NCBI RefSeq assembly: GCF_947497695.1
Contig: NZ_CANMHM010000001.1
Span: 248,001 to 312,000, forward strand
DNA from: an uncultured Polaribacter sp.
GTDB taxonomy: Bacteria; Bacteroidota; Bacteroidia; Flavobacteriales; Flavobacteriaceae
Direction: 5' to 3'
DNA: 64,000 nucleotides
Part shown: positions 19,221 to 28,991 of the stretch, piece after piece
Layout: each line of letters opens with the position of its first letter
How positions within the stretch are numbered: the stretch's first letter is position 1
Notes under the pieces: generated by a model
Seen by the model: only the letters and a program-made list of their open reading frames with translations
What the model was told of the DNA's origin: nothing
Databases searched by the model: none
Translations under genes and position numbers: made by a program

Positions 19221-19850
19221 TTAAAATAGTATCTGTTTTTCTATGGATATTTGAAACCAAGGTACTAATTTTGAAGGATAAAAGTCGATTTCTAAAGCAT
19301 CTAATCTATCTTTATGCTTTCCTAAACGAACTTTATATTTATCCCAACTTCTTAAAATTGTTGGCTTCTATTCTATTTCTACAATTCCTAGAATTCTAGT
19401 AAAGGCTAAATATTCAATATCGTCCATCGTTTCAACAGTCTCTATCTAAAGTAGAGCTTCAACACCAATAATGTTTTCTTTTTCAATCCCTTTTCAAAAG
19501 TTTCTAAAACCCAATCATAAACTTTATCAACTTCTATAAAACCAACCCAATCTAAACCAATTCTAGAAAGAGAATCATATTTTATATCTACATAAGCTCT
19601 TTTGGCTAGAGACTTTAATATTTTTGCTTCTTTTTAACACGCTTCTACAGCGTTTTCTCCTTTTCTAGAACAATTGTTACAAAACGATCTTGACCATATT
19701 TTACTATATCTTTATATTCTTCTTGGGTAAAAAAACCTCCTTGGTTTGTTGTTAATTGCTGTTTCGATAAATCTTTAGGAATCGCTGGTTTTTTAGTTTC
19801 ACAAGCAATTAAACTAACAAGTAACAAGCAAACCAGTAAAAAATAAGATT
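19221..19850 (-). pseudogene. GH20 beta-N-acetylhexosaminidase remnant
   Basis: Fragments of one secreted GH20 enzyme lie in order on the minus strand in different frames. First comes a lipoprotein-like signal (LLLVSLIAC, start codon lost), then the GH20 piece GGFFTQEEYKDIVKYGQ...FVTIV, then a jump to a later part (ENAVEAC-stop, YVDIKYDSLSRIGLDWVGF), then IIGVEALL with a frame change, and the C-terminal MDDIEYLAFTRILG...RSWDKYKVRLGKHKDR...FYPSKLVPW. A large internal part, including the catalytic DE region, is gone. The gene is clearly dead. It sits between the esterase and the sodium:sugar symporter, which suggests a former saccharide-use locus. Confidence 0.85.
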
Positions 19851-19859
19851 ATATATTCT

Positions 19860-21452
19860 TTAATTTGCAAAATAAATATACAGTGCAACTACCAATCCAC
19901 AAACAATAAACCCAACAGGTTTTAAATATTTCCAGTTTGTAATATCAACTTGTTTTGTATACTCTTGTACATAATCTGTTTCTCTAGGTTTAATTGCACT
20001 TACTGCAAACATAATTACCAAAGCTAGCACAAATATCATACCCATTAAATGTAAAAAATGTGGGAAAAAGGTACCATTTTCAATGCTAATAGGCCTCACA
20101 ACAAACAATGCAATTAAATAAGTTACTACACTAAATAAAATGGCCAAGTTTGCACCTTTTGCAGTAACTTTCTTTGAAAATACACCCACAATTATAATTG
20201 CTAAAATTGGCACACTATGTGTACCGTTCAATTCTTGTAAATAGGTAAAAATACCACCTTGAACCCCATATAAAAGTGGTGCTATTGCCATTGAAAATAA
20301 GGCTAATAAAATTCCAAATATTTTTCCTGCTTTAACAATTTTAACTTCAGATGCATCTTTATTGATGTATTGCTTGTAGAAATCTAATCCAAATAAGGTA
20401 ACAGAACTATTTAAAGCACTGTTAAATGAGCTTAAAATTGCCCCAAAAAGAACTGCTGCAAAGAAGCCTATAAATGCTGCTGGCAATACTTTTTTAACCA
20501 ACATTGGATATGCTTCATCTGCATTTGCAATATCTCCATTAAAAATATAAAAAGCGATAATACCTGGTAATACTACAATAATAGGTCCTAAGATCTTCAA
20601 AAAAGCGGCGATTAAAAGTCCTTTTTGACCTTCTTTTAAATTTTTAGCACCCAATGCTCTTTGAATAATGGCCTGATTTGTACCCCAGTAATAAAAATTT
20701 ACAATAATCATACCTGTAAAAAGTGTCCAAAAAGGTACGCTAGATTCTGGTCCACCAATAATATCGAACTTTTCTGGAAGTTCCGTTGTTAAAGTATTTA
20801 AACCTGTAAATACATTTCCATCTCCAATATACATCAACCCAAAAATCGGAATTAAAGATCCTCCAACAATTAAACCAACAGCATTTATAGAATCTGATAC
20901 TGCTACTGCTTTTAACCCTCCAAAAATAGCATAAACACTACCTATTATACCAATTGCCCAAACAGTAACCCAAAGTGCTTGCTCTGGTCCCATTCCTAAA
21001 GCTTCAGGAATATCAAACATAGTATTAATTGCCAATGCACCAGAGTATAATACAGTAGGTAACATTGAAATTGCATATCCTAACAAAAATAATAGAGATA
21101 CAATAGTCTTTGTTGATTTGTTATATCTATTTTCTAAAAACTGAGGTATGGTTGCAATACCGCCTTTTAGATATTTAGGTAATAATATAAAAGCTGTAAA
21201 AACCATAGCAATTGCAGCAAGAACTTCATAAGCAATAATTGGCAAACCATCAGCAAATGAAACACCATTCATTCCTACAATTTGTTCTGTAGATAAATTG
21301 GTTAATAATAAAGAACCAGCAATTACAGGACCTGTTAAACTTCTACCTCCTAAAAAATAACCATCAGATGATTTTTCATTTGTTTTACGAGTTGATAAAT
21401 AAGCAATAATAGCTACTAAAAGTGTAAATCCTACAAATGAGATAATTCCCAT
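19860..21452 (-). CDS. sodium:solute (sugar) symporter
   Basis: A 530-residue inner-membrane transporter of the SSS/SLC5 family, with about 14 membrane segments. Family landmarks are GGRSLTGPVIAGSLLLTNLSTEQIVGMNG near the N-terminus, and a mid-protein YYWGTNQAIIQRALGAKNLKEGQKG typical of SGLT-like sugar carriers, with the later sodium-site region FGAILSSFNSALNSS. Galactose or xylose are likely substrates from the neighbouring genes. It follows a long untranslated region with repeated TTAATAGATAAA motifs. Confidence 0.92.
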   Translation of the reverse strand: MGIISFVGFTLLVAIIAYLSTRKTNEKSSDGYFLGGRSLTGPVIAGSLLLTNLSTEQIVGMNGVSFADGLPIIAYEVLAAIAMVFTAFILLPKYLKGGIATIPQFLENRYNKSTKTIVSLLFLLGYAISMLPTVLYSGALAINTMFDIPEALGMGPEQALWVTVWAIGIIGSVYAIFGGLKAVAVSDSINAVGLIVGGSLIPIFGLMYIGDGNVFTGLNTLTTELPEKFDIIGGPESSVPFWTLFTGMIIVNFYYWGTNQAIIQRALGAKNLKEGQKGLLIAAFLKILGPIIVVLPGIIAFYIFNGDIANADEAYPMLVKKVLPAAFIGFFAAVLFGAILSSFNSALNSSVTLFGLDFYKQYINKDASEVKIVKAGKIFGILLALFSMAIAPLLYGVQGGIFTYLQELNGTHSVPILAIIIVGVFSKKVTAKGANLAILFSVVTYLIALFVVRPISIENGTFFPHFLHLMGMIFVLALVIMFAVSAIKPRETDYVQEYTKQVDITNWKYLKPVGFIVCGLVVALYIYFAN

Positions 21453-22141
21453 AATTTTATTAATTTTTGGTTAGTTAATATGAATTATAATCCGTATTTA
21501 AACGTATGATAATATGCTTCGTTAGCATTAATTTTATTTTTAAAATTTTTTATAGTAGTTTGTTTATCTATTGCGAATCATTTAAAATGATAATTAATAG
21601 ATAAATTTTTCAAAAAATATCTGTTAATAGATAAAACTGCTCACTTCTTGAAAGTTGGCAAAACTTACGATATTTTTGCTAAAACAACAAAGAAGCTCTT
21701 AAATTTTCTTTTCGCTTTAAAAAGCGCCTCAAGTTATAACTTTTTTCTTAAACTTCTAATAATTTATTTAAATGAACCTTATCTGCTTGTTTTAAATGTT
21801 TTACAAAATTTTTATAAATTAAAAAAACAATATAAAAACCAAAAACCATTCTGAATAATAAATACATCACTGGTAATTTAAGTTTATGGTATCAAATTTT
21901 CTACTAAATAGTTTATTTCATTTACTTGTTTAATTACAGTATAACCTTTTTAAAATATCATAATTAAAATAAAGCTTTCTTAAAAAACATCAATATGAAT
22001 AAAATAGCTTATCTATTTACAAGGATTTACTATGAAGCTTAATATCTTTATAAAATTAGGTTGAATATTGCTATTTTTACTAATAAAGTAACCATATCTC
22101 CAAAACCTTAAAACAAATAATATTTGTAATTTGCTAAAACT
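21453..22141. other. 689-nt gene-free stretch upstream of the symporter
   Basis: Very AT-rich. It contains the motif TTTATCTATT (21563-21572) and two direct copies of its inverse, AATAGATAAA (21596-21605 and 21626-21635), exactly 30 bp apart. A 39-residue frame at 21748-21867 on the minus strand (MYLLFRMVFGFYIV...) has no ribosome site or known family. I see nothing else that can be defended. Confidence 0.6.
21563..21635 (-). promoter_or_regulatory. repeated motif upstream of the symporter
   Basis: AATAGATAAA occurs at 21596-21605 and 21626-21635, three helical turns apart, with the inverse TTTATCTATT at 21563-21572. The array is 110-185 nt upstream of the symporter start. It could be an activator or repressor array, but the protein is unknown. 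Confidence 0.4.
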
Positions 22142-22789
22142 TTACATAATCTTCATTAAATCTAAAGGATGATTTAGAATATAATCCGATCCAGCATTTA
22201 CCAACTCTTCTTTGTCTCTAAATCCCCAAGAAACCCCAACAGCAAGCATATTGGCATTTTTAGCCACTAAAATATCTACATCTGTATCGCCTACAAAAAT
22301 GGTTTCCTCTGGTTTTACTTGTAAACTTTCACATATTTGCAACGCAACTTTTGGGTTGGGTTTTTTATCCTCTTCTTGTTTTAATCCTAAAACTGGCTTT
22401 ATATACTCTGGCAATAAAAAGGAGCTTATTTTTTTAGTTAAAGTATCCTCTTTATTAGAAAGTACAGCAATTTTAATATTTTTTTCTTTTAATGCTGATA
22501 ATAAATCCAAAACACCATCATAAGGTTTTGTTTTTTGAGTACAGCATTCACTATAAACCTGCATCATATCTAAAAGACATGCTGCTACTTCTTCTTTAGT
22601 AGGATTTGCTTCTGGTAGTGCTTTAACAACCAAGCTTCTAACTCCACTGCCAACAAAAGTTTTGTAAGTAGCATAATTATAAGTAGGATAATTACGTTTT
22701 TTAAGTACAACATTCATTGCATCAGCAATATCATTTATAGAATTTACTAGTGTGCCATCCAAATCAAAAATTACAGCTTTATAGGTCAT
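22142..22789 (-). CDS. HAD phosphatase, phosphoglycolate-phosphatase-like
   Basis: A 215-residue haloacid-dehalogenase hydrolase. Motif I is DLDGTL (9-14) with the Asp nucleophile, motif II is the Ser in VLSNKED, and motif IV is GDTDVDILVAKNA. The cap helices and length match phosphoglycolate phosphatase (Gph) and its relatives, but the real substrate cannot be read off. It stands alone between the porin terminator and the symporter leader. Confidence 0.85.
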   Translation of the reverse strand: MTYKAVIFDLDGTLVNSINDIADAMNVVLKKRNYPTYNYATYKTFVGSGVRSLVVKALPEANPTKEEVAACLLDMMQVYSECCTQKTKPYDGVLDLLSALKEKNIKIAVLSNKEDTLTKKISSFLLPEYIKPVLGLKQEEDKKPNPKVALQICESLQVKPEETIFVGDTDVDILVAKNANMLAVGVSWGFRDKEELVNAGSDYILNHPLDLMKIM

Positions 22790-22864
22790 GTTTTTTTTTG
22801 ATAAAATTACTAATAATTAAGGATTTTAAAACAGATTATAAACGCTTAATTATGATACCAAAAA

Positions 22865-22886
22865 AAATCCCTCTTTCGAGGGATTT
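22865..22886 (-). terminator. terminator of the nitrate importer operon
   Basis: Stem AAATCCCTC with GAGGGATTT and a TTTC loop, with flanking A/T runs, 40 nt after the porin stop. Confidence 0.8.
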
Positions 22887-22926
22887 AAAATATTAATTAA
22901 TAGGTATTTTACTATTTAAACTTCTA

Positions 22927-24228
22927 TTATTTAGTACCGCTTAAAAACTTAGGTTTAATAATTAACATAGCCCAAGCCCAGTTTTGAGTATCATTGGCTA
23001 CTGGATTTCCTGCTGGATTTGGAAAATCATCACTTTCAAAAAACTGAGAATAACCTGCAACTAATTTAAAACCTTTAAAAGTTTTAGCAACAACTAAATC
23101 AATTTCATTCCCTAAAGAATTCTTATTTCTTGATTCTTCTTTAAAATTATGAAACTTAGCAGTTAAATTATATCCATTTGGTAATTTAAATTTAGCTCCT
23201 ATATTTAGGTCAATCAACCCACTACCAATAGCGTGATTCTCAACGTAAAAACGATCCATTAAACCATTAAATTTATGATTTGTTCCATATAAAGGAAAAA
23301 ATGCTGCTGAATCATCAGTTGTTCCAGAAATAGATTCAAAACCTGCTAATAAAATTATTTTAGTATTAGCTTTATAAGTTGCATCTAAGCTGAATAATGA
23401 AGCTCCTTTAACTTCTGTTTCTCCAATTCTATCTCCACTCTGAATATAAAAATTACCTGCCAACCCTAAAGTTCCTAAATTTAATTTTGCATGAATACCA
23501 GCAGTTAATAAGTTAGATTTTGTTTCACCCCAAGAATTGAAGTCATCACCAGCAACAGTTGGAGTTCCAGCATTATTGTTTAAAGTTTGATCATCTTGAA
23601 ATGTAGTATTCATTAACAGACCACTTAAACTTAATTTACCCATTTTTTTGTTAGCGTGAATAAAAGCTAACTCTCTGTATGTAAATAAAGCTGAATTTCC
23701 AAAAACATTATCTCCATTTGTATTTAAAGAATAACCAGCGTCAAAGGCAAAACCACTTTTAGATTTATGTTTAAAAACACCAACATCATGTGTTCTTGCT
23801 TGTTGAGCCCATGCTAAACCACCTAAAATTCTTTGATCATCATAAGAAAGTGGCTGACGACCAATTTTAAAACTCCAAGTATCTGCTAATTTAATCTCAG
23901 CCCAGGCTTCTTGTACTCTAAAATTGGCATTACCTGAAGCAGAAATTTGTTGTCTGTCTCCAAAGTTAAATACTTCTTGAATACCCAAATACAATTTATA
24001 TGAATCTGTTGTGTATGTTGAGTTTAATGCTGCTCTTACAGAAGTACCAATAAATGCAGTTGTTCCCTCACGCCCAGAAGTATTACCTCCTTTTGGCTGA
24101 TATTTGTAATTAAAACCGTTGTTAAATAACTCTGTTCTTGGTCTAAACTCTCCCTCTAAAGTAAATTGTGCACTTGCAAATTGAAAACTTGCTAAAAATA
24201 GTCCTAAAATTAAGTATTGTTTTTTCAT
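22927..24228 (-). CDS. outer-membrane porin, alginate-export family
   Basis: A 433-residue beta-barrel protein. Residues 1-20 are a signal peptide ending ASA. The body has alternating hydrophobic strands and the alginate-export-domain motifs RPRTELFNNGF, QEVFNFGDRQ and FKIGRQPLSYDDQRILG. It lies last in the nitrate ABC operon (112 nt after the second ATPase), so it most likely lets nitrate or nitrite cross the outer membrane rather than exporting alginate. That role is inferred from the neighbours. Confidence 0.85.
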   Translation of the reverse strand: MKKQYLILGLFLASFQFASAQFTLEGEFRPRTELFNNGFNYKYQPKGGNTSGREGTTAFIGTSVRAALNSTYTTDSYKLYLGIQEVFNFGDRQQISASGNANFRVQEAWAEIKLADTWSFKIGRQPLSYDDQRILGGLAWAQQARTHDVGVFKHKSKSGFAFDAGYSLNTNGDNVFGNSALFTYRELAFIHANKKMGKLSLSGLLMNTTFQDDQTLNNNAGTPTVAGDDFNSWGETKSNLLTAGIHAKLNLGTLGLAGNFYIQSGDRIGETEVKGASLFSLDATYKANTKIILLAGFESISGTTDDSAAFFPLYGTNHKFNGLMDRFYVENHAIGSGLIDLNIGAKFKLPNGYNLTAKFHNFKEESRNKNSLGNEIDLVVAKTFKGFKLVAGYSQFFESDDFPNPAGNPVANDTQNWAWAMLIIKPKFLSGTK

Positions 24229-24340
24229 TTTTTTGGTTTTTATTAATTTGAATTGAGTTAATTTTTGATTGTAATTCTCCTATATTTATGAAAAATAGGT
24301 TTCCATAAACAAGATTTTTATTTTAAAAATTTGTTATTTA

Positions 24341-25171
24341 TTAATGTTCTAAAAAGTCTATCAAATGCTTTCTGTAAGCATAATAATCATCGTGTTCTAA
24401 AACTGATTTTCGTGTTCTTGGTCTTTCAAAATCAATAGCTAAAACATCACCAATTTTTGCTTTTGGTCCACTTGTCATCATTACTACTCTGTCTGCTAAA
24501 AAAATAGCTTCATCAACATCGTGAGTAATCATTACTGCTGTAATTTTTTCTTTATTCCAGATTTCTATTAAGATATCTTGCAATTCTCCCCTTGTTAAAG
24601 AATCTAACATTCCAAAAGGTTCATCTAGCAATAAAACTTTTGGTTTAATAGCAAATGCTCTTGCAATACCAACTCTTTGTTGCATTCCTTGAGATAATTC
24701 ACTTGCTTTTTTATGAAAAGCGTCTTCTAAACCTACTTTTTGTAAATAGTATTTTGCAACATCTTCTCGTTCCTTTTTTGTGGCATCAGGAAAAACCTGA
24801 TTTACACCTAACAGCACATTTTGCAAAGAAGTCATCCAAGGCATTAAACTTGGCGATTGAAAAATAACGCCTCTATCTGGTCCTGGGCCTTTTATATGTT
24901 TACTAAGTACAGAAATACTTCCTCCAGAAATAGGATTTAATCCTGCAATCATAGAAAGCATGGTTGTTTTACCACAACCAGAATGACCAATAATGGTAAC
25001 AAACTCCTCTTTTTTTATTTGAAGATTTAAGTCTTCTAAAACCACATAATCACCTTTAGGTGTTGGATACACTTTTTTTAAATCTTTTAAATCTAGCATT
25101 ACATCGCTTGCAGGAAAAATACCATCTCTTGCATCTTTTTGTACGATTTCACTTTTTGTTATCGTGTTCAT
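24341..25171 (-). CDS. nitrate ABC importer ATPase, NrtD-like
   Basis: A 276-residue ABC ATPase that powers nitrate import. It has Walker A GHSGCGKTT, Walker B VLLLDEPFG and the switch histidine in MITHDVDEA. The signature is LSQGMQQR rather than the usual LSGGx. The partner ATPase has a good signature but lacks the switch His, so together they would form one good and one weak ATP site. The start shares a base with the stop of the upstream gene (TAATG), showing tight coupling. Confidence 0.92.
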   Translation of the reverse strand: MNTITKSEIVQKDARDGIFPASDVMLDLKDLKKVYPTPKGDYVVLEDLNLQIKKEEFVTIIGHSGCGKTTMLSMIAGLNPISGGSISVLSKHIKGPGPDRGVIFQSPSLMPWMTSLQNVLLGVNQVFPDATKKEREDVAKYYLQKVGLEDAFHKKASELSQGMQQRVGIARAFAIKPKVLLLDEPFGMLDSLTRGELQDILIEIWNKEKITAVMITHDVDEAIFLADRVVMMTSGPKAKIGDVLAIDFERPRTRKSVLEHDDYYAYRKHLIDFLEH

Positions 25172-26028
25172 TATCTTCCAAATTTAAACTGGTTCACAAA
25201 ATCTTTCGGTTCTAACTCTGGCAAAATATATGGCTCTTTTGCTTCAGATTTACGTTCATTTCCAATATCCATTAAATATTCAATAATCTCGTTTCTAGTC
25301 TTCTTAAAATTAGGATTATCATTCATTTCCGTTTTATCTCTCGGGCGTTCTAAATCTATTTTAAACTCAGGACCTAAAGTTGCATTGGGTCCAGGTCTTA
25401 AAGGAATAATTCTATCTGCCATATAAATACCTTCATCAACATCATTGGTAATTAAAAGGGCAGTTCTTTTGTCTTTTCCCCAGATATTTAAGATTTCATC
25501 TTGTAAATTTCCACGGGTTAAAGCATCTAAAGCACCCAAAGGTTCGTCCATAATTATCATTTCTGGTTTCATTGCCAAAGCTCTTGCCACTGCAACTCTT
25601 TGACGCATTCCGCCAGATAATTCATTAGGCCTTTTATTTATTGCTGGGGTTAAACTTACCATCTCAACATAATTGGCAACAATCTCTTGCAACTCCTTTT
25701 TATTTTTATCAGGAAAAGCCTCTTTTACTGCCATAAAAACATTTTGCCCAACTGTTAGCCAAGGTAATAATGAGTAGTTTTGAAAGATTACACCACGTTC
25801 ATGACTTGTGCCATCTACTGGTACACCTTTAAACAAAACTTCACCACTTGTAGGTTTTATCAATCCATTTATTAAATTGACTAAGGTTGTTTTTCCACTT
25901 CCTGTAAAACCAACAATAGCAACAAACTCTCCTTCCTCTATTTTTAAGTTGATGTTAGACAACACTTCTGTTTCTCCATCTGCTTGATTGTAGCTTTTGT
26001 AAATATTATTTAGTTCTAAATATGCCAT
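25171..26028 (-). CDS. nitrate ABC importer ATPase, NrtC-like
   Basis: A 285-residue ABC ATPase. Walker A is GFTGSGKTT, the signature LSGGMRQRV is canonical, and Walker B is [11 protein letters not shown]. The switch region reads LITNDVDEG, with Asn in place of the usual His. A C-terminal extension of about 50 residues ([10 protein letters not shown]... to [13 protein letters not shown]) is unlike the partner. It pairs with the following gene and with the upstream permease. Confidence 0.92.
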   Translation of the reverse strand: MAYLELNNIYKSYNQADGETEVLSNINLKIEEGEFVAIVGFTGSGKTTLVNLINGLIKPTSGEVLFKGVPVDGTSHERGVIFQNYSLLPWLTVGQNVFMAVKEAFPDKNKKELQEIVANYVEMVSLTPAINKRPNELSGGMRQRVAVARALAMKPEMIIMDEPLGALDALTRGNLQDEILNIWGKDKRTALLITNDVDEGIYMADRIIPLRPGPNATLGPEFKIDLERPRDKTEMNDNPNFKKTRNEIIEYLMDIGNERKSEAKEPYILPELEPKDFVNQFKFGR

Positions 26029-26118
26029 TTTTGTTGTGTAAGTTTGTAATTGTTAAACTGTGTAGTTTTTTTGTTTGTGTACAATTACACGATTAAACAA
26101 ATCAACAGTTAAACCTAT

Positions 26119-27225
26119 TTATATTGCGTCTTGTTTATCAAAAGATACCCAATTTTGTATCATCAACATTAATCTGTCTAATAAAAAACCGATAATTCCA
26201 ATCACAAACATCGCTACAATAATTTTAGCATTCGAATCGTTTGCACCATTTTGGAATTCCTCCCAAACAAACAACCCTAAACCAGGACTTTGTGCCAAAA
26301 GTTCAATGGCAATTAAAACCATCCAAGCAACTGATAATGTGATTTTTAACCCTGTAAATATTAAAGGTAAAGAAGAAGGTAGCACTACTTTAAAAATCTT
26401 TTGAAAAGTTCCTAATTTTAAAACTTTTGCTACATTTATATAATCTTTATCAACAGAAGATACTCCCATTGCAGTGTTTACTAAAGTTGCCCACATAGAA
26501 CATAAACCAACACTTATAAAAGAGATTGTAAAAGAACTGTCTTCTGAAGAACCAATGAGTAAAGTTTTTACAATCATAAAAACTAATAAATACCAAACTA
26601 CAGGAGATACAGGTTTAAAAATTTGAATAAACCAGTTGAATGCACTTTTTAAAGTAGGACTCAATCCTATAAAAATACCTAAAGGAACTGCAATTAATAA
26701 TGCAAGCAAAAAACCTGCAAAAACGGTTTGTAAACTTTTAAATATTTGATCTACAAACGATGGTCTACCTGTATACACAATAGCATCCTTACCAGCTGCA
26801 ATTCTTTTTTCATTCATTGCTGCTGTTTTTTCTATAAAAGCAGCTTTGTCTGCACTAATAATATTGTGATCTCTTAATAAAGATTGAAAAGATTCCCAAA
26901 CCTGAGAAGGAGAAGGCAATGTGTTTGGCTGACAGCTAGATTCGCCAGAAGCAATACAAGCCTCTAATGCATTTGCTGCTTCTAAACCTTGATCTTGCAA
27001 CGCCTTTTCTATTTTAAATGTTGCCTCTGTATTGTATAAAGATTTTGCCCCCAAATGCCATAAACCAATAAATAGTAAAATAGAAGCAAGTGGCACAATT
27101 GTTTTGCGTAAAAAGTTTTTAAACTCTTCCTTTTCTAGCTTTCCAGTAAACAGGTCTTTTAAAGTTGAAAAGATTCTTAATCCAAGAAAATTAGTTACTT
27201 TATTTAGTGTTAAACTTGCACTCAT
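26119..27225 (-). CDS. nitrate ABC importer permease, NrtB-like
   Basis: A 368-residue inner-membrane permease. A first membrane helix (about 47-63) is followed by a long outside segment (about 65-160) that holds two Cys residues (EACIASGESSC). The usual six-helix binding-protein-dependent transport domain follows, with the EAA-like loop NVAKVLKLGTFQKIFKVVLPSSLPLIFTG. The outside insert makes it longer than common NrtB proteins, which are nearer 280 residues. It lies between the binding protein and the ATPases. Confidence 0.92.
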   Translation of the reverse strand: MSASLTLNKVTNFLGLRIFSTLKDLFTGKLEKEEFKNFLRKTIVPLASILLFIGLWHLGAKSLYNTEATFKIEKALQDQGLEAANALEACIASGESSCQPNTLPSPSQVWESFQSLLRDHNIISADKAAFIEKTAAMNEKRIAAGKDAIVYTGRPSFVDQIFKSLQTVFAGFLLALLIAVPLGIFIGLSPTLKSAFNWFIQIFKPVSPVVWYLLVFMIVKTLLIGSSEDSSFTISFISVGLCSMWATLVNTAMGVSSVDKDYINVAKVLKLGTFQKIFKVVLPSSLPLIFTGLKITLSVAWMVLIAIELLAQSPGLGLFVWEEFQNGANDSNAKIIVAMFVIGIIGFLLDRLMLMIQNWVSFDKQDAI

Positions 27226-27249
27226 AATTATTTTTATTAATGATTAAAC

Positions 27250-27341
27250 TTCCTGCAAGATTTTTTTTGATTCTTGTAGGTATTTAAAATGCATCTTTAA
27301 GATATTAGAAATACCTACAAGGTTTTGGAAACCTTGCAGGA
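27250..27341. repeat. paired hairpins between nrtA-like and nrtB-like genes
   Basis: Two inverted elements, TCCTGCAAG...CTTGTAGG (27250-27282) and ACCTACAAGG...CCTTGCAGG (27313-27340), whose arms can also pair with one another. They fill the 138-nt gap between the binding-protein and permease genes and may reduce expression of the downstream genes. Confidence 0.6.
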
Positions 27342-27363
27342 GACCTCTATCTTTTAAACAATA

Positions 27364-28749
27364 TTATTTTTTGTCTTTGTTTCCTATTTTAAAACTATTG
27401 ATATAACCTATTGGATCTTTAGCATCATAAGTTGTACCATCAATAAAATCTGCAGTTGCTGGTTTGTAACCATCTGTTGCTGGAATATCTGTTGCTGGAA
27501 TATTACCTTCTTCAACTAATAAATCTGCTGCTTTTTTCCAGATATCTGGTCTGTAAATATCTTTAATAGTAGAACTGTACCAATCTGCTGTTTTAGCATC
27601 AGGTATTTGACCCCATCTTCTCATCTGGGTTAAGAACCAGATTCCATCAGAATAAAAAGGATACGTTGCATTGTACTTATAAAATACATTAAAGTCTTCC
27701 ATATTACGCTTATCTCCTTTTTCGAATTCAAAAGTACCTGTCATTGAGTTTGCTAGTACTTCTACAGGAGCACCCACGTATTGAGACATTGATAATATCT
27801 CTACAGCTTCTTTTCTATTTGATGGTTCATCTAACCATTTACCTGCTCTTATTAATGCTTTTGTAACAGCTATTGCAGTATTTGGGTTTTCATTCACAAA
27901 TTTCTCTGTCATTACAAATACTTTTTCTGGGTTGTTTTTCCAGATATCATAATTTGTTACTACAGGCACTCCAATTCCTTTAAAAACAGCTTGCTGATTC
28001 CATGGTTCTCCTACACAATAACCATAAATAGTCCCTGCCTCTAAAGTTGCTGGCATTTGTGGTGGTGGTGTTACAGATAACAAAACCTCAGCATCAATCT
28101 GCCCTTGTACATTTTCTGCAGTATACATTCCTGGGTGAATACCTGCTGCAGCTAACCAATATCTAATTTCATAGTTATGAGTTGAAACCGGAAAAACCAT
28201 TCCCATTTTAAACGCTTTACCAGCATTTTTATAATCTGTAATTACAGGTTTTAAAGCATCTGCTTTAATTGGATGTAGAGGTTTTCCATCTCCTCCTACT
28301 GGTACATTTGGTTTCATTTTAGACCAAACATCGTTAGAAACTGTAATAGCATTTCCATTTAAATCCATAGAAAAAGCGGTTACCAATTTTGCTTGTCTAC
28401 CAAAACCTGCTCCTGCTGCAATTGGCTGACCTGCTAACATGTGTGATCCATCTAACTGCCCATCAATTACTCTATCTAAAACATTTTTCCAATTAGATTG
28501 TGCTTCTACAGAAACAAATAAACCTTCATCTTCAAAGAATCCTTTTTCTTTAGCAATTGCCAAAGGAGCCATATCTGTTAATTTAATAAAGCCAAAAGTT
28601 AATTGTGGCTTTTCAATAGCTAATGTTTTTGTTGTAGATGTTTTTGCTTCTACAGTAGTCGTTTCTTTTTTAGCTGTTTTACCTCCACAAGCAAATAATA
28701 ACATTGCTGCTGGTAAAATGTAAGTTGATTTTTTAAAGAGATGTTTCAT
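27364..28749 (-). CDS. nitrate-binding lipoprotein, NrtA/CmpA family
   Basis: The 461-residue ligand-binding component. A lipoprotein signal ends LLFAC with Cys near 21. The mature part opens with a disordered Lys/Thr-rich linker and then [23 protein letters not shown], the start of the CmpA/NrtA/SsuA-like fold. [19 protein letters not shown] and [14 protein letters not shown] match the nitrate-binding subfamily. It is the first gene of the importer operon and has a TAAGTA-N4-TACTTA palindrome upstream. Confidence 0.93.
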   Translation of the reverse strand: MKHLFKKSTYILPAAMLLFACGGKTAKKETTTVEAKTSTTKTLAIEKPQLTFGFIKLTDMAPLAIAKEKGFFEDEGLFVSVEAQSNWKNVLDRVIDGQLDGSHMLAGQPIAAGAGFGRQAKLVTAFSMDLNGNAITVSNDVWSKMKPNVPVGGDGKPLHPIKADALKPVITDYKNAGKAFKMGMVFPVSTHNYEIRYWLAAAGIHPGMYTAENVQGQIDAEVLLSVTPPPQMPATLEAGTIYGYCVGEPWNQQAVFKGIGVPVVTNYDIWKNNPEKVFVMTEKFVNENPNTAIAVTKALIRAGKWLDEPSNRKEAVEILSMSQYVGAPVEVLANSMTGTFEFEKGDKRNMEDFNVFYKYNATYPFYSDGIWFLTQMRRWGQIPDAKTADWYSSTIKDIYRPDIWKKAADLLVEEGNIPATDIPATDGYKPATADFIDGTTYDAKDPIGYINSFKIGNKDKK

Positions 28750-28770
28750 TCGTTTTAAATTTTAATTAAC

Positions 28771-28786
28771 TAAGTATTAATACTTA
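28771..28786. promoter_or_regulatory. TAAGTA-N4-TACTTA site upstream of the importer
   Basis: TAAGTATTAATACTTA is a perfect 16-bp palindrome, 22 nt upstream of the binding-protein ATG. It matches sites before the nitrate reductase and nirB. It falls just inside the transcript predicted from the -7 box at 28796-28803, a position more usual for repression. Confidence 0.65.
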
Positions 28787-28795
28787 TTTTTTTGA

Positions 28796-28803
28796 CAAAG
28801 ATA
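28796..28803 (-). promoter_or_regulatory. -7 box of the nitrate importer operon
   Basis: TATCTTTG matches the Bacteroidetes consensus TAnnTTTG, about 46 nt before the ATG. Confidence 0.45.
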
Positions 28804-28991
28804 TACCTAGTATTACTTTTGAATCATGTTATTATACATGTTAAAACCTCTTTTTAAAACAGGTTTAAAACTGTTAAAAAACAGGTTTATTTTATAAAAA
28901 CTTAACAAACAGTATGTTAAAATAAAAAAATATACTTATTTTTTAACTTAGATAGCTACTTAGTATTTTATTTCTGCAATGTTTTGTCTCA

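Noticed and set aside
19157-19399. Plus-strand 80-residue frame
   Set aside because: It is antisense to the GH20 remnant, whose minus-strand reading gives recognisable GH20 sequence.
21748-21867. 39-residue hydrophobic frame in the symporter leader
   Set aside because: No ribosome site, no recognised family, and short AT-rich frames are expected by chance.
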